From positions 992,001-1,056,000 of the forward strand of contig CP089930.1 in assembly GCA_021307345.1 (NCBI GenBank): a DNA stretch of 64,000 bases, written 5' to 3'. This DNA comes from Escherichia coli (GTDB lineage: Bacteria > Pseudomonadota > Gammaproteobacteria > Enterobacterales > Enterobacteriaceae). Each line of letters starts with the position of its first letter. Within the stretch, counting starts at the first letter, position 1. A model generated the notes under the pieces. The model worked only from the letters and a program-made list of their open reading frames with translations, was not told the origin of the DNA and searched no databases. The position numbers were made by a program, and so were the translations under genes. Below, one piece after another: positions 39,139 through 50,820 of the stretch.

Positions 39139-41529
39139 ATGGCAATTAACAATACAGGCTTGCGACGATTACTCGTCACGCTAACAGCCCTTTTTGCAGC
39201 TCTTTGCGGGCTGTATCTTCTCATTGGCGGAGGCTGGCTGGTCGCGATTGGCGGCTCCTGGTACTACCCTATTGCAGGCCTTGTGATGCTCGGCGTCGCC
39301 TGGATGCTGTGGCGCAGTAAACGCGCCGCGCTTTGGCTATACGCGGCTCTGCTGCTCGGCACTATGATTTGGGGCGTCTGGGAAGTTGGTTTCGACTTCT
39401 GGGCGCTGACTCCGCGCAGCGACATTCTGGTCTTCTTCGGCATCTGGCTGATCCTGCCGTTTGTCTGGCGTCGCCTGGTCATTCCTGCCAGCGGCGCAGT
39501 TGCCGCACTGATGGTCGCACTGCTGATTAGTGGCGGAATCCTCACCTGGGCCGGATTTAACGATCCGCAGGAAATCAACGGCACCTTAAGCGCCGATGCC
39601 ACGCCAGCAGAAGCTATCTCCCCCGTTGCCGATCAGGACTGGCCTGCCTATGGCCGCAATCAGGAAGGCCAACGCTTTTCGCCTCTGAAGCAAATTAACG
39701 CCGATAACGTCCACAACCTGAAAGAAGCCTGGGTATTTCGCACGGGTGATGTGAAACAGCCGAACGATCCGGGCGAAATCACCAATGAAGTGACGCCAAT
39801 TAAAGTGGGCGATACGCTTTACCTGTGTACTGCTCACCAGCGTCTGTTTGCACTCGATGCCGCCAGCGGCAAAGAGAAATGGCATTACGATCCTGAGCTG
39901 AAAACCAACGAGTCTTTCCAGCACGTAACCTGTCGTGGCGTCTCTTATCATGAAGCCAAAGCAGAAACCGCTTCGCCGGAAGTGATGGCGGATTGCCCGC
40001 GTCGTATCATTCTTCCGGTCAATGATGGTCGCCTGATTGCGATTAACGCTGAAAACGGCAAGCTGTGCGAAACCTTCGCCAATAAAGGCGTGCTCAATCT
40101 GCAAAGCAATATGCCGGATACCAAACCGGGTCTGTATGAGCCGACTTCGCCGCCGATTATCACCGATAAAACCATCGTGATGGCTGGTTCAGTCACCGAT
40201 AACTTCTCAACCCGCGAAACGTCTGGCGTGATCCGTGGTTTTGATGTCAACACCGGGAAGCTGCTGTGGGCCTTTGATCCGGGCGCGAAAGATCCGAACG
40301 CGATCCCGTCTGACGAACACACCTTTACCTTTAACTCGCCAAACTCGTGGGCACCTGCGGCCTATGACGCGAAGCTGGATCTGGTGTATCTGCCGATGGG
40401 CGTGACCACGCCAGATATCTGGGGCGGTAACCGCACACCGGAACAGGAACGTTATGCCAGCTCGATTCTGGCGCTGAATGCCACTACCGGGAAACTGGCG
40501 TGGAGTTACCAGACCGTTCACCACGACCTGTGGGATATGGATCTTCCGGCACAGCCGACGCTGGCGGATATCACCGTTAATGGTCAAAAGGTGCCGGTCA
40601 TTTACGCTCCGGCGAAAACTGGCAACATTTTTGTGCTCGATCGTCGTAATGGTGAACTGGTGGTTCCTGCACCGGAAAAACCGGTTCCACAAGGCGCAGC
40701 GAAAGGCGATTACGTCACCCCTACCCAACCGTTCTCTGAACTGAGCTTCCGTCCGACGAAAGATTTAAGCGGTGCGGACATGTGGGGCGCCACCATGTTT
40801 GACCAGCTGGTGTGCCGCGTAATGTTCCACCAGATGCGCTATGAAGGCATTTTCACCCCACCATCTGAACAGGGTACGCTGGTCTTCCCGGGTAACCTGG
40901 GGATGTTCGAATGGGGCGGGATTTCCGTTGATCCGAATCGTGAAGTGGCAATTGCCAACCCAATGGCGCTGCCGTTTGTTTCGAAACTGATCCCACGCGG
41001 TCCTGGCAACCCGATGGAACAGCCGAAAGATGCCAAAGGCACGGGTACGGAATCCGGTATTCAGCCGCAGTACGGCGTGCCGTATGGCGTCACGCTTAAC
41101 CCGTTCCTTTCACCGTTTGGTCTGCCGTGTAAACAACCAGCATGGGGTTACATCTCGGCACTGGATCTGAAAACCAATGAAGTGGTGTGGAAGAAACGTA
41201 TTGGTACGCCGCAGGACAGTATGCCGTTCCCGATGCCCGTTCCGGTGCCGTTTAATATGGGTATGCCGATGCTCGGCGGACCAATCTCCACGGCGGGTAA
41301 CGTGCTGTTTATTGCCGCTACGGCAGATAACTACCTGCGCGCTTACAACATGAGCAACGGTGAAAAACTGTGGCAGGGTCGTCTACCAGCGGGCGGTCAG
41401 GCAACACCGATGACCTATGAAGTGAATGGTAAGCAGTATGTGGTGATCTCCGCAGGCGGTCACGGTTCATTTGGTACGAAGATGGGCGACTATATTGTGG
41501 CTTATGCGCTGCCGGATGATGTGAAATAA
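39139..41529 (+). CDS. gcd: Quinoprotein glucose dehydrogenase
   Basis: PQQ-dependent membrane enzyme that oxidises glucose to gluconolactone in the periplasm and feeds ubiquinone. E. coli makes only the apoenzyme, as it lacks PQQ synthesis. It has 796 residues from MAINNTG: five N-terminal membrane helices to about 140, then an eight-bladed propeller with repeated tryptophan-docking segments (DLWDMDLPAQPTL and similar) and the catalytic aspartate region. A hairpin terminator separates it from convergent cueO. Confidence 0.97.
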   Translation: MAINNTGLRRLLVTLTALFAALCGLYLLIGGGWLVAIGGSWYYPIAGLVMLGVAWMLWRSKRAALWLYAALLLGTMIWGVWEVGFDFWALTPRSDILVFFGIWLILPFVWRRLVIPASGAVAALMVALLISGGILTWAGFNDPQEINGTLSADATPAEAISPVADQDWPAYGRNQEGQRFSPLKQINADNVHNLKEAWVFRTGDVKQPNDPGEITNEVTPIKVGDTLYLCTAHQRLFALDAASGKEKWHYDPELKTNESFQHVTCRGVSYHEAKAETASPEVMADCPRRIILPVNDGRLIAINAENGKLCETFANKGVLNLQSNMPDTKPGLYEPTSPPIITDKTIVMAGSVTDNFSTRETSGVIRGFDVNTGKLLWAFDPGAKDPNAIPSDEHTFTFNSPNSWAPAAYDAKLDLVYLPMGVTTPDIWGGNRTPEQERYASSILALNATTGKLAWSYQTVHHDLWDMDLPAQPTLADITVNGQKVPVIYAPAKTGNIFVLDRRNGELVVPAPEKPVPQGAAKGDYVTPTQPFSELSFRPTKDLSGADMWGATMFDQLVCRVMFHQMRYEGIFTPPSEQGTLVFPGNLGMFEWGGISVDPNREVAIANPMALPFVSKLIPRGPGNPMEQPKDAKGTGTESGIQPQYGVPYGVTLNPFLSPFGLPCKQPAWGYISALDLKTNEVVWKKRIGTPQDSMPFPMPVPVPFNMGMPMLGGPISTAGNVLFIAATADNYLRAYNMSNGEKLWQGRLPAGGQATPMTYEVNGKQYVVISAGGHGSFGTKMGDYIVAYALPDDVK

Positions 41530-41534
41530 CCATA

Positions 41535-41560
41535 ATGCCCGGAGAGATCCGGGCATATTT
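41535..41560. terminator. Terminator between gcd and cueO
   Basis: Stem ATGCCCGGA / TCCGGGCAT with a GAGA loop, followed by ATTT in the gcd direction; suited to both convergent genes. Confidence 0.8.
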
Positions 41561-41574
41561 CCGAATACGTATTT

Positions 41575-43125
41575 TTACACCGTAAACCCTAACATCATCC
41601 CCGTATCTTCATGCTCCAGCAGATGGCAGTGCGCCATATAAGCATGTTCTTTCGGTGCGTCGTGATTAAACTTCACCAGCACTTCACTGACATTGCCTTC
41701 TACTTTAACGGTATCTTTCCAGCCTGCGCGATGCGTCGCTGGCGGTTTGCCATTTTCTGACAAGATACGGAACTGCGTACCGTGGATATGGAACGGATGC
41801 AGCATCATGTCACCCACGCCAGAAATAACCCAACGTTCGTACTGTCCTTTCGCCGCCGCAAACATCGGCTTGTTCATATCAAACGCCTGACCGTTGATTT
41901 TATTGGCATGGTGGGAATCGAACTTCCCGCCGTGGCTCATATGATTCATATTACCGTGCCCCATATGCCCCATCATCTGGCTGTGATCCATCCCGGCCAT
42001 CGCCTGATCGCCATATTTCTCCATCAGCATCTGCATCCCCATCATATCGAGCATCGGATCCATAGAGAGTTGCAGCTTGCGTACCGTTAATCCGTCCAGC
42101 GAAGGTAAAGCAGGCAGGCTACTTAATGTGTCAGGTAAGGCACCTGAAGCACTAATGGCAATCGGCTGAATACGCATTACCGGATGCGGCTTATCAAACG
42201 GCGCAATCGCCATTCCCATCTGGCTGACCGGCAGCGTCACCAGATCAAACGGTTTGTTGTCGTTAACCTCCACCAGCACTTCAAAACGCTCGCCCATCAG
42301 CACCGGCAGTTCGCTCACCTTCACCGGTTCAGGCAGCAGACCACCATCGCTGGCAATCACATACAGCGGGCGATTGTCGCTGGTGGCGAAATTGAGCGAG
42401 CGGGCATTACAGCCATTAAGCAAACGCAGGCGCAGCCAGCCACGCGGTGCAGCGTGTTGCGGGTAAATAGCGCCGTTGGTCAGCAGCGTATCGCCAAACC
42501 AGCCCACGGCGGCGGTCATCACATCCAGTTGATAATCAATCTGCCCGTCGGCGTTAAATTTTTTATCCTGAACGATCACCGGGACATCATCGATACCCCA
42601 CTGTTTCGGCAGCATTAATTTCAGGATCTCGTCATCTTCAATCACTACCAGTCCTGCCAGCCCCATCGCCACCTGACGCCCGGTTTTGCCGTGTTGATGC
42701 GGATGGAACCAGCAAGTGGCGGCAGGTTGATCAACGTTCAGCGTCACCGTGCGTTTACCGCCAGGCGGAATAATCCCCTGCGGGCCGCCGTCCACTTCAC
42801 CCGGCACTTCCAGCCCGTGCCAGTGCAACGTCGTCTCTTCCGCCAGTTGGTTATAGATATCAACCGTTACCGCTTTGCCGCGCTGTAATTTCACCGCCGG
42901 CCCCAGCAGATTGCCGTTGTAACCCCAAGTGGTCGCCGTTTTCCCGGCAAAGCTGGACTGGCCTTCACCAATAGTTAACTGAATACGATTACGGGCATCG
43001 GTCGTGAGCAAATCAGGGATCGGTAACGTTGGACGATCCGCCGCAAATACTGCGCGGCTCCACAGTGGCAAAGCCGAAGCCACGCCCAGCGCGACGGAAT
43101 ATTTTAAGAAATCACGACGTTGCAT
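41575..43125 (-). CDS. cueO: CueO multicopper oxidase
   Basis: Periplasmic cuprous oxidase and laccase-like enzyme for copper tolerance. It has 516 residues from [10 protein letters not shown]. The Tat signal (RRDFLK) is cleaved near AVFAA. Three cupredoxin domains carry copper-ligand motifs [21 protein letters not shown] and [12 protein letters not shown]. The methionine-rich loop ([13 protein letters not shown] to [13 protein letters not shown]) spans about 355-400. A CueR promoter is just upstream. Confidence 0.97.
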   Translation of the reverse strand: MQRRDFLKYSVALGVASALPLWSRAVFAADRPTLPIPDLLTTDARNRIQLTIGEGQSSFAGKTATTWGYNGNLLGPAVKLQRGKAVTVDIYNQLAEETTLHWHGLEVPGEVDGGPQGIIPPGGKRTVTLNVDQPAATCWFHPHQHGKTGRQVAMGLAGLVVIEDDEILKLMLPKQWGIDDVPVIVQDKKFNADGQIDYQLDVMTAAVGWFGDTLLTNGAIYPQHAAPRGWLRLRLLNGCNARSLNFATSDNRPLYVIASDGGLLPEPVKVSELPVLMGERFEVLVEVNDNKPFDLVTLPVSQMGMAIAPFDKPHPVMRIQPIAISASGALPDTLSSLPALPSLDGLTVRKLQLSMDPMLDMMGMQMLMEKYGDQAMAGMDHSQMMGHMGHGNMNHMSHGGKFDSHHANKINGQAFDMNKPMFAAAKGQYERWVISGVGDMMLHPFHIHGTQFRILSENGKPPATHRAGWKDTVKVEGNVSEVLVKFNHDAPKEHAYMAHCHLLEHEDTGMMLGFTV

Positions 43126-43170
43126 AGTTATTTCCTTATTCTTAAGCAGGCGAAACAAAATCAAACGTTG

Positions 43171-43201
43171 AGCATAGTCCTTCCCCTTACAGGAAGGTCA
43201 A
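43171..43201 (-). promoter_or_regulatory. CueR-type promoter of cueO
   Basis: On the minus strand, -35 TTGACC and -10 TATGCT are 19 bp apart, with the CueR dyad CCTTCC-n7-GGAAGG in the long spacer. This is the usual architecture of a copper-activated MerR-family promoter, about 45 bp before the cueO ATG. Confidence 0.9.
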
Positions 43202-43289
43202 GCCACAGACACAATTTAATCCACAATAATGGTCGTCGCCTCGCTCGCAGTGTGCTAACGTTTATCATCTTTAAGTCCTGGTAGAAGCA

Positions 43290-43637
43290 ATGAAGACGTT
43301 TTTCAGAACAGTATTATTCGGCAGCCTGATGGCTGTATGCGCAAACAGTTACGCGCTCAGCGAGTCTGAAGCCGAAGATATGGCCGATTTAACGGCAGTG
43401 TTTGTTTTTCTGAAGAACGATTGCGGTTACCAGAACTTACCTAACGGGCAAATTCGTCGCGCACTGGTCTTTTTCGCCCAGCAAAACCAGTGGGATCTCA
43501 GCAATTACGACACCTTCGATATGAAATCTCTCGGTGAAGATAGCTATCGCGATCTCAGCGGTATTGGCATTCCTGTCGCTAAAAAGTGCAAAGCCCTGGC
43601 TCGCGATTCCTTAAGCCTGCTTGCCTACGTCAAATAA
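43290..43637 (+). CDS. yacC: YacC, GspS/OutS-like pilotin-family protein
   Basis: 115-residue exported protein with a signal peptide to about NSYA and two cysteines in the mature part (NDCGYQ, KKCKAL) that probably pair. It is related to the type II secretion pilotins that guide the secretin to the outer membrane. No secretin gene is close, so its role here is unproven. It is divergent from cueO. Confidence 0.88.
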   Translation: MKTFFRTVLFGSLMAVCANSYALSESEAEDMADLTAVFVFLKNDCGYQNLPNGQIRRALVFFAQQNQWDLSNYDTFDMKSLGEDSYRDLSGIGIPVAKKCKALARDSLSLLAYVK

Positions 43638-43742
43638 TCCCTGATACCTTTTTGTAGAAATATTGACCGTGCATCTGCGGTCAATGTTAGCTATTATGTT
43701 GCGCCCTTTTTTTACGGGTGTTAACAAAGGAGGTATCAACCC

Positions 43743-44609
43743 ATGGCCGAAAAAAAACGGTGGCATGAAACGCTACACGACCAGTTTGGGCAGTACTTTG
43801 CTGTAGATAATGTTCTGTATCATGAAAAGACCGATCACCAGGATCTGATCATTTTTGAGAACGCCGCATTTGGTCGCGTGATGGCGCTGGATGGTGTAGT
43901 ACAAACCACCGAGCGCGACGAGTTTATCTATCATGAGATGATGACCCACGTTCCTCTACTGGCTCACGGTCACGCGAAACATGTGCTGATCATCGGCGGC
44001 GGCGACGGTGCCATGCTGCGTGAAGTGACCCGACATAAAAACGTTGAGTCAATCACGATGGTGGAAATCGATGCGGGTGTCGTGTCGTTCTGCCGTCAGT
44101 ATCTGCCCAACCATAATGCCGGTAGCTACGACGATCCACGCTTTAAACTGGTGATCGATGATGGTGTCAATTTCGTTAATCAAACCAGCCAGACCTTCGA
44201 CGTAATTATCTCCGACTGCACCGATCCTATCGGTCCCGGCGAAAGCCTGTTTACCTCAGCATTTTATGAAGGTTGCAAACGTTGCCTGAATCCTGGCGGT
44301 ATTTTCGTCGCGCAGAACGGTGTCTGCTTTTTACAGCAGGAAGAGGCCATCGACAGCCATCGCAAACTCAGCCATTACTTCAGCGACGTTGGCTTTTATC
44401 AGGCGGCGATCCCGACCTATTACGGCGGCATCATGACCTTTGCATGGGCAACAGATAACGACGCCTTACGCCATCTCTCTACCGAAATTATTCAGGCGCG
44501 TTTTCTCGCCTCTGGCCTGAAATGCCGTTATTACAACCCGGCAGTCCATACGGCAGCTTTTGCCTTACCTCAGTATCTGCAAGACGCACTGGCTTCACAG
44601 CCGTCCTAA
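43743..44609 (+). CDS. speE: Spermidine synthase
   Basis: Transfers aminopropyl from decarboxylated SAM to putrescine. The 288 residues equal K-12. The SAM-binding core is [17 protein letters not shown] near 82-98, and the catalytic aspartate is in [14 protein letters not shown] near 158. The ribosome site AAGGAGG precedes the ATG. It forms an operon with speD, 15 bp downstream. Confidence 0.98.
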   Translation: MAEKKRWHETLHDQFGQYFAVDNVLYHEKTDHQDLIIFENAAFGRVMALDGVVQTTERDEFIYHEMMTHVPLLAHGHAKHVLIIGGGDGAMLREVTRHKNVESITMVEIDAGVVSFCRQYLPNHNAGSYDDPRFKLVIDDGVNFVNQTSQTFDVIISDCTDPIGPGESLFTSAFYEGCKRCLNPGGIFVAQNGVCFLQQEEAIDSHRKLSHYFSDVGFYQAAIPTYYGGIMTFAWATDNDALRHLSTEIIQARFLASGLKCRYYNPAVHTAAFALPQYLQDALASQPS

Positions 44610-44624
44610 GGAGAAGATAAGAAA

Positions 44625-45419
44625 TTGAAAAAACTGAAACTGCATGGCTTTAATAATCTGACCAAAAGTCTGAGTTTTTGTATTTACGATATCTGCTACG
44701 CCAAAACTGCCGAAGAGCGCGACGGTTATATTGCTTATATCGATGAACTCTATAATGCCAACCGTCTGACCGAAATCCTGTCAGAAACCTGTTCCATTAT
44801 CGGGGCCAATATTCTTAACATCGCCCGCCAGGATTACGAACCACAGGGTGCCAGCGTCACTATTCTGGTGAGCGAAGAGCCGGTTGATCCGAAACTTATC
44901 GACAAAACAGAACACCCCGGCCCGCTGCCAGAAGCCGTGGTTGCCCATCTCGATAAAAGTCATATTTGCGTACATACCTACCCGGAAAGTCATCCTGAAG
45001 GCGGTTTATGTACCTTCCGCGCCGATATAGAAGTTTCCACCTGCGGCGTGATTTCTCCGCTGAAGGCGCTGAATTACCTGATCCACCAGCTTGAGTCCGA
45101 TATCGTAACCATTGATTATCGCGTGCGCGGTTTTACCCGCGACATTAACGGTATGAAGCACTTTATCGACCATGAGATTAATTCGATTCAGAACTTTATG
45201 TCTGACGATATGAAGGCGCTGTATGACATGGTGGATGTAAACGTCTATCAGGAAAATATCTTCCATACCAAGATGTTGCTTAAAGAGTTCGACCTTAAGC
45301 ACTACATGTTCCACACCAAACCGGAAGATTTAACCGACAGCGAGCGCCAGGAAATTACTGCTGCGCTGTGGAAAGAAATGCGCGAGATTTATTACGGGCG
45401 CAATATGCCAGCCGTTTAA
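44625..45419 (+). CDS. speD: S-adenosylmethionine decarboxylase proenzyme, TTG start
   Basis: Makes the aminopropyl donor for SpeE. It has 264 residues starting at TTG, with AAGGAGA 10 nt upstream. Self-cleavage takes place at Lys111-Ser112 in [10 protein letters not shown], giving the pyruvoyl group. A catalytic cysteine lies in [18 protein letters not shown]. It is followed by a strong hairpin facing yacL. Confidence 0.97.
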   Translation: MKKLKLHGFNNLTKSLSFCIYDICYAKTAEERDGYIAYIDELYNANRLTEILSETCSIIGANILNIARQDYEPQGASVTILVSEEPVDPKLIDKTEHPGPLPEAVVAHLDKSHICVHTYPESHPEGGLCTFRADIEVSTCGVISPLKALNYLIHQLESDIVTIDYRVRGFTRDINGMKHFIDHEINSIQNFMSDDMKALYDMVDVNVYQENIFHTKMLLKEFDLKHYMFHTKPEDLTDSERQEITAALWKEMREIYYGRNMPAV

Positions 45420-45423
45420 CGGC

Positions 45424-45456
45424 TCTGGCGGAGCTCCCAGGCTCCGCCAGATTTAT
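45424..45456. terminator. Terminator between speD and yacL
   Basis: Stem TCTGGCGGAGC / GCTCCGCCAGA (11 bp, 6-nt loop) followed by TTTATTT in the speD direction. Serves the convergent pair. Confidence 0.85.
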
Positions 45457-45819
45457 TTACTTCTGCTGCACGAAATTACGGTAAGCCGCCACCACCTGCA
45501 GAAAATCCTCAACGCCGCATAGCGACAGGCTTTCTTCGTCGTAGTAGTTCATCCCCTCTTCCATTTCATCGCCAGCGAATTCCAGTTGATTGGCGCGAAT
45601 CATCACCTCTTCGCCGTCCATCCATAGCGTGTACTCATGCCCTGCCCGCTGCCAGGAACGTTCGCTACCTTTGAGCGTGCGCGCGGCGTCTTCCACTTCA
45701 TCAAGCAAGGCCAGGTTTTCTTTCACCTCTTCATTAAACCAGTGCCCGACCACTTCATGCCCCATGGACATACGCACCTTTACCACTCCGGTAATATCGC
45801 GCAGAAATTCATAATCCAT
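45457..45819 (-). CDS. yacL: YacL, UPF0231 family protein
   Basis: 120-residue soluble acidic protein of unknown function, conserved in gamma-proteobacteria. It starts at [11 protein letters not shown] with a GGAACAC upstream; an in-frame extension to 45867 is not supported. There is no signal peptide or membrane helix. No motif that suggests a reaction was recognised. Confidence 0.92.
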   Translation of the reverse strand: MDYEFLRDITGVVKVRMSMGHEVVGHWFNEEVKENLALLDEVEDAARTLKGSERSWQRAGHEYTLWMDGEEVMIRANQLEFAGDEMEEGMNYYDEESLSLCGVEDFLQVVAAYRNFVQQK

Positions 45820-45920
45820 AGTGTGTTCCTCTGCTCCCGGCAATGCGCCGAAATCGCATTGCGCCATTGATGTAATTATCGCAGCCTTACCGGAGAAAAA
45901 CAGCGGAACGGCGATGGTTT

Positions 45921-45960
45921 AGAAATAAAAAATGCCCGGGAATCTCATTCACCGGGCATT
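45921..45960 (-). terminator. acnB terminator
   Basis: On the minus strand, stem AATGCCCGG / CCGGGCATT with an 11-12-nt loop followed by TTTTTATTTC, about 35 bp after the acnB stop. Confidence 0.88.
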
Positions 45961-45993
45961 GTGTTGTTTATGCGCAGCGCGTGCGCTTACTTA

Positions 45994-48591
45994 TTAAACC
46001 GCAGTCTGGAAAATCACCCCGTCCGCTTTTTCGGTGTACTGAGAAAGCTGGTTGAAGTTCAGATAACGGTAAGTATCAACGGCAGTTTTATCTACCTGCG
46101 CAACATAGGTCTGGTACTCTTCCGGCGTTGGCAGTTTGCCAAGAAGTGCCGCGACAGCAGCCAGTTCCGCAGAAGCCAGGAAGACGTTCGCGCCAGTACC
46201 CAGACGGTTCGGGAAGTTACGGGTAGAGGTGGAAACCACCGTCGCACCGTCTGCCACACGCGCCTGGTTACCCATACACAGGGAACAGCCAGGTATCTCT
46301 ATACGCGCACCGCTCTTACCGAAGACGCTGTAGTAGCCTTCTTCGGTCAACTGCGCGGCGTCCATACGGGTTGGCGGTGCCACCCACAGGCGGGTCGGCA
46401 ACTGACCTTTGTGCGCATCCAGCAGTTTACCAGCGGCACGGAAGTGACCGATGTTAGTCATGCAAGAACCGATAAACACTTCGTCGATCTTCTCGCCCTG
46501 TACCGCAGACAGCGGACGTGCGTCATCCGGGTCGTTCGGTGCACAGAGGATAGGTTCTTTGATATCAGCCAGATCGATGTCAATCACCGCTGCATATTCC
46601 GCATCCGCATCGGCTTCCAGCAGCTCAGGATTCGCCAGCCATTTTTCCATGCCCTGAATACGACGTTCCAGGGTACGACGATCGCCGTAACCTTCCGCGA
46701 TCATCCACTTCAGCAGGACGATGTTGGAGTTCAGGTATTCGATGATCGGTTCTTTGTTCAGCTTGATGGTACAACCGGCAGCAGAACGCTCGGCAGACGC
46801 ATCGGTCAGTTCAAATGCCTGCTCAACTTTCAGATCCGGCAGACCTTCAATTTCCAGGATGCGACCAGAGAAGATGTTTTTCTTGCCTTTCTTCTCAACG
46901 GTCAGCAGACCTTGTTTGATCGCATACAGCGGAATGGCGTGTACCAGATCGCGCAGGGTGATTCCCGGCTGCATCTTGCCTTTGAAGCGCACCAGAACGG
47001 ATTCCGGCATATCCAGTGGCATCACGCCAGTTGCGGCAGCAAATGCCACCAGACCAGAACCCGCCGGGAAGGAGATACCAATCGGGAAACGAGTATGGGA
47101 GTCACCACCCGTACCCACGGTATCTGGCAGCAGCATACGGTTCAGCCAGGAGTGGATTACGCCGTCACCCGGACGCAGCGACACACCGCCACGGTTCATA
47201 ATGAAGTCCGGCAGTGTGTGGTGTGTGTTAACGTCAACCGGCTTCGGATAAGCCGCAGTGTGACAGAAAGACTGCATCACCAGGTCAGCCGAGAAGCCCA
47301 GGCACGCCAGGTCTTTCAGTTCATCACGAGTCATTGGGCCGGTGGTGTCCTGAGAACCGACCGAAGTCATTTTCGGCTCACAGTAAGCGCCCGGACGAAT
47401 GCCTTTAACGCCACAGGCACGCCCCACCATTTTCTGCGCCAGCGAGAAGCCGCGATCGCTCTCAGCGACATCTTTCGCCTGACGGAAAACATCACTCTGC
47501 GGCAGGCCAAGTGCTTCACGCGCTTTGGTGGTCAGGCCACGACCGATAATCAGCGGAATACGGCCTCCCGCACGCACTTCATCAATCAGCACGTCGGTTT
47601 TCAGTTCGAAGGTCGCCAGCAGTTCGTTGGTTTCGTGGTTACGCACTTCACCTTTGTACGGATAAACGTCAATCACGTCGCCCATGTTCAGGCTGGAAAC
47701 GTCCACTTCAATTGGCAACGCACCGGCATCTTCCATCGTGTTAAAGAAGATTGGTGCAATTTTACCGCCGAGGCACAAACCACCGCCGCGTTTGTTCGGC
47801 ACATGTGGAATATCATCGCCCATAAACCACAGTACGGAGTTAGTGGCGGATTTACGCGAAGAACCAGTCCCTACAACGTCACCCACGTAGGCCAGCGGGA
47901 AACCTTTTTGTTGCAGAGCTTCGATCTGTTTGATCGGTCCAACAACGCCTGGCTGGTCTGGCTCGATGCCTTCACGGGCGTTTTTCAACATCGCCAGGGC
48001 GTGCAGTGGGATATCCGGACGCGACCATGCATCCGGTGCCGGAGAGAGGTCATCGGTGTTGGTTTCACCGGTCACTTTGAAGACGGTAACGGTCAGTTTT
48101 TCAGCCAGCGCCGGGCGATTCAGGAACCATTCGGCATCTGCCCAGGACTGCATAACCTGCTTCGCATATTTGTTGCCGGCTTTGGCTTTTTCTTCTACAT
48201 CATAGAAGTTATCGAACATCAGCAGCGTATGAGACAGTGCTTTGGCGGCAATTGGCGCCAGTTTGGCATCATCCAGCGCATCGATCAGCGGATGAATGTT
48301 GTAACCACCCTGCATGGTGCCCAGCAGTTCAATGGCTTTTTCTGGAGTCAACAGTGGGGATTTGGCTTCGCCTTTCGCGACAGCAGCAAGGAAACCAGCT
48401 TTTACATAGGCGGCTTCATCGACGCCAGGGGGAACACGGTTGGTTAACAGATCTAACAGGAATTCTTCTTCGCCCGCAGGCGGGTTTTTCAGCAGCTCTA
48501 CAAGCGCGGCCATTTGGTTTGCATCCAGGGGCTTGGGCGCAATCCCCTCAGCGGCACGCTCAGCTACGTGCTTACGGTATTCTTCTAGCAC
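45994..48591 (-). CDS. acnB: Aconitate hydratase B, GTG start
   Basis: Main TCA-cycle aconitase; the apo form binds mRNA and post-transcriptionally regulates. It has 865 residues if the GTG at 48591 is used ([13 protein letters not shown]), with GGAGAA 7-12 nt upstream. The N-terminal HEAT-like domain is followed by the swivel and catalytic domains. The [4Fe-4S] cysteines are in GSCMTNIGH and CSLCMGNQ near 710-772. It is divergent from yacH. Confidence 0.97.
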   Translation of the reverse strand: MLEEYRKHVAERAAEGIAPKPLDANQMAALVELLKNPPAGEEEFLLDLLTNRVPPGVDEAAYVKAGFLAAVAKGEAKSPLLTPEKAIELLGTMQGGYNIHPLIDALDDAKLAPIAAKALSHTLLMFDNFYDVEEKAKAGNKYAKQVMQSWADAEWFLNRPALAEKLTVTVFKVTGETNTDDLSPAPDAWSRPDIPLHALAMLKNAREGIEPDQPGVVGPIKQIEALQQKGFPLAYVGDVVGTGSSRKSATNSVLWFMGDDIPHVPNKRGGGLCLGGKIAPIFFNTMEDAGALPIEVDVSSLNMGDVIDVYPYKGEVRNHETNELLATFELKTDVLIDEVRAGGRIPLIIGRGLTTKAREALGLPQSDVFRQAKDVAESDRGFSLAQKMVGRACGVKGIRPGAYCEPKMTSVGSQDTTGPMTRDELKDLACLGFSADLVMQSFCHTAAYPKPVDVNTHHTLPDFIMNRGGVSLRPGDGVIHSWLNRMLLPDTVGTGGDSHTRFPIGISFPAGSGLVAFAAATGVMPLDMPESVLVRFKGKMQPGITLRDLVHAIPLYAIKQGLLTVEKKGKKNIFSGRILEIEGLPDLKVEQAFELTDASAERSAAGCTIKLNKEPIIEYLNSNIVLLKWMIAEGYGDRRTLERRIQGMEKWLANPELLEADADAEYAAVIDIDLADIKEPILCAPNDPDDARPLSAVQGEKIDEVFIGSCMTNIGHFRAAGKLLDAHKGQLPTRLWVAPPTRMDAAQLTEEGYYSVFGKSGARIEIPGCSLCMGNQARVADGATVVSTSTRNFPNRLGTGANVFLASAELAAVAALLGKLPTPEEYQTYVAQVDKTAVDTYRYLNFNQLSQYTEKADGVIFQTAV

Positions 48592-48945
48592 GACGGTTCT
48601 CCTCGCTCTCATTGTCATAGTGCGGCAGGCGATTCTCTTCACGCTCCTGTGAGACAGCAGTTTGTAGGGTAAATGCCCAGTACCGCAACGGGCAGAATAG
48701 CAGGATTTTGACGATGTGTTAATCCGTTTACAAAAAAGCAACATAAAAAAGTGGCTGAATCGTTAAGGATGGTCTAGAGATTGTTTCCCTTCGTAAAAAC
48801 TTCGTTAATTCGCAGAGTGATAATCACCTTTATCAACGAATCCCAAGATTAGTCAAAATTTAAACTACCGCCTCTTTATACTCGGATTCACAGCACCTGC
48901 GGGTGGCAGTTCGCCGACCATTGCGATTTCCTTGAGATCCGAATT
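48592..48945. promoter_or_regulatory. acnB/yacH divergent control region
   Basis: 354 bp without a gene between the two divergent starts. It holds A/T-rich segments and a short palindrome GTGATAATCAC at 48817-48827; no factor site could be assigned with confidence. Confidence 0.35.
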
Positions 48946-50034
48946 ATGAAAATGACTTTGCCGTTTAAACCCCATGTGCTGGCGCTAATTTGCAGTGCCG
49001 GGCTTTGTGCCGCTTCCGGTGCTTTGTATGTAAAAAGCCGCACTGTGGAAACGCCTATAGAAGCGCAAACTGTGCCTGTTGTCACTACAGCTACGCTTCC
49101 AGCAACGGTTTCCGCGCCGCCAGTAGTACCTGCCGTCGTTAAATCTACATTCAGCACTGCGCAAATTGATCAATGGGTCGCGCCTGTCGCACTGTACCCC
49201 GATTCTCTGCTTTCACAAGTGTTAATGGCATCAACCTATCCGACAAACGTTGCTCAAGCAGTGCAATGGTCGCACGATAATCCACTTAAACAAGGCGATG
49301 CTGCTATTCAGGCGGTATCTGACCAGCCGTGGGATGCCAGCGTCAAATCACTGGTGGCGTTTCCACAGTTGATGGCATTGATGGGCGAAAACCCGCAGTG
49401 GGTGCAAAACCTGGGCGATGCGTTTCTGGCACAGCCGCAGGACGTGATGGACTCGGTACAGCGTTTGCGTCAACTGGCGCAACAAACCGGGTCGCTGAAG
49501 TCATCAACCGAACAGAAAGTCATTACGACAACGAAGAAAGCTGTACCGGTAAAACCGGCTGTCGCGCCTTCCGCCATACAATCCAATACCGTTTCAACAG
49601 CCAGCCCCGTCATTACAGAACCTGCACCGACCGTAATAACCATCGAACCAACCAATCCGGATGTGGTTTATATTCCCAACTATAACCCGACCGTGGTTTA
49701 CGGGAACTGGGCCAATTCCGCGTATCCGCCGGTTTACCTGCCGCCGCCAGCCGGAGAACCGTTTGTTGACAGCTTTGTGCGCGGTTTCGGCTACAGCATG
49801 GGCGTCGCTACTACATACGCGTTATTCAGCAGCATCGACTGGGATGACGACGATCATGACCATCATCATGACGATGATGATTATCATCACCACGATGGCG
49901 GTCATCGTGACGGCAACGGCTGGCAACACAACGGTGACAACATCAATATTGACGTCAACAATTTCAACCGTATCACCGGTGAGCATCTTACTGATAAGAA
50001 TATGGCATGGCGGCACAATCCAAACTACCGTAAT

Positions 50035-50043
50035 GGTTTGCCT
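50035..50043. repeat. IS1 target-site duplication, left copy
   Basis: GGTTTGCCT, identical to the 9 bp at 50812-50820 on the other side of the element; the usual IS1 duplication length. Confidence 0.95.
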
Positions 50044-50058
50044 GGTAATGACTCTAAC

Positions 50059-50562
50059 TTATTGATAGTGTTTTATGTTCAGATAATGCCCGATGACTTT
50101 GTCATGCAGCTCCACCGATTTTGAAAACGACAGCGACTTCCGTCCCAGCCGTGCCAGGTGCTGCCTCAGATTCAGGTTATGCCGCTCAATTCGCTGCGTA
50201 TATCGCTTGCTGATTACGTGCAGCTTTCCCTTCAGGCGGGATTCATACAGCGGCCAGCCATCCGTCATCCATATCACCACGTCAAAGGGTGACAGCAGGC
50301 TCATAAGACGCCCCAGCGTCGCCATAGTGCGTTCACCGAATACGTGCGCAACAACCGTCTTCCGGAGCCTGTCATACGCGTAAAACAGCCAGCGCTGGCG
50401 CGATTTAGCCCCGACATAGCCCCACTGTTCGTCCATTTCCGCGCAGACGATGACGTCACTGCCCGGCTGTATGCGCGAGGTTACCGACTGCGGCCTGAGT
50501 TTTTTAAGTGACGTAAAATCGTGTTGAGGCCAACGCCCATAATGCGGGCAGTTGCCCGGCAT
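50059..50562 (-). CDS. insB: IS1 InsB (transposase catalytic part)
   Basis: 167-residue open frame read as the second half of the InsAB' transposase. The DDE-type catalytic region includes [12 protein letters not shown] and [11 protein letters not shown]. It is normally made by -1 frameshifting from insA at the A6C tract around 50499-50505; the independent start is the conventional annotation. Confidence 0.93.
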
Positions 50563-50756
50563 CCAACGCCATTCATGGCCATATCAATGATTTTCTGGTG
50601 CGTACCGGGTTGAGAAGCGGTGTAAGTGAACTGCAGTTGCCATGTTTTACGGCAGTGAGAGCAGAGATAGCGCTGATGTCCGGCGGTGCTTTTGCCGTTA
50701 CGCACCACCCCGTCAGTAGCTGAACAGGAGGGACAGCTGATAGAAACAGAAGCCAC
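50481..50756 (-). CDS. insA: IS1 InsA repressor/DNA-binding protein
   Basis: 91 residues with a CPSC…CSHC zinc finger near the N-terminus and a helix-turn-helix ([18 protein letters not shown]). InsA binds the inverted repeats, lowers transposase expression, and forms the N-terminal part of InsAB' after frameshift. Confidence 0.94.
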
Positions 50757-50811
50757 TGGAGCACCTCAAAAACACCATCATACACTAAATCAGTAAGTTG
50801 GCAGCATCACC

Positions 50812-50820
50812 GGTTTGCCT
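50812..50820. repeat. IS1 target-site duplication, right copy
   Basis: GGTTTGCCT, perfect match to 50035-50043. Confidence 0.95.

Larger units (their letters stand above)
50044..50811 (-). mobile_element. IS1 insertion sequence (768 bp, complete)
   Basis: The ends match the IS1 inverted repeats (GGTAATGACTC at the left, GGTGATGCTGCCAACTTACT read from the right on the minus strand). The length is exactly 768 bp. It carries insA and insB with the usual frameshift site and is flanked by perfect 9-bp direct repeats. It sits in yacH in the opposite direction. Confidence 0.97.

Noticed and set aside
45961-48447. An 828-codon open frame on the plus strand, opposite acnB
   Set aside because: It is the antisense shadow of acnB: the composition of the true gene keeps this frame open. 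The acnB frame has all aconitase motifs, and the shadow has no recognisable domain.
48817-48827. GTGATAATCAC upstream of yacH/acnB as a CRP site
   Set aside because: The half-sites are too close (3 bp instead of 6), so it does not fit the CRP consensus.
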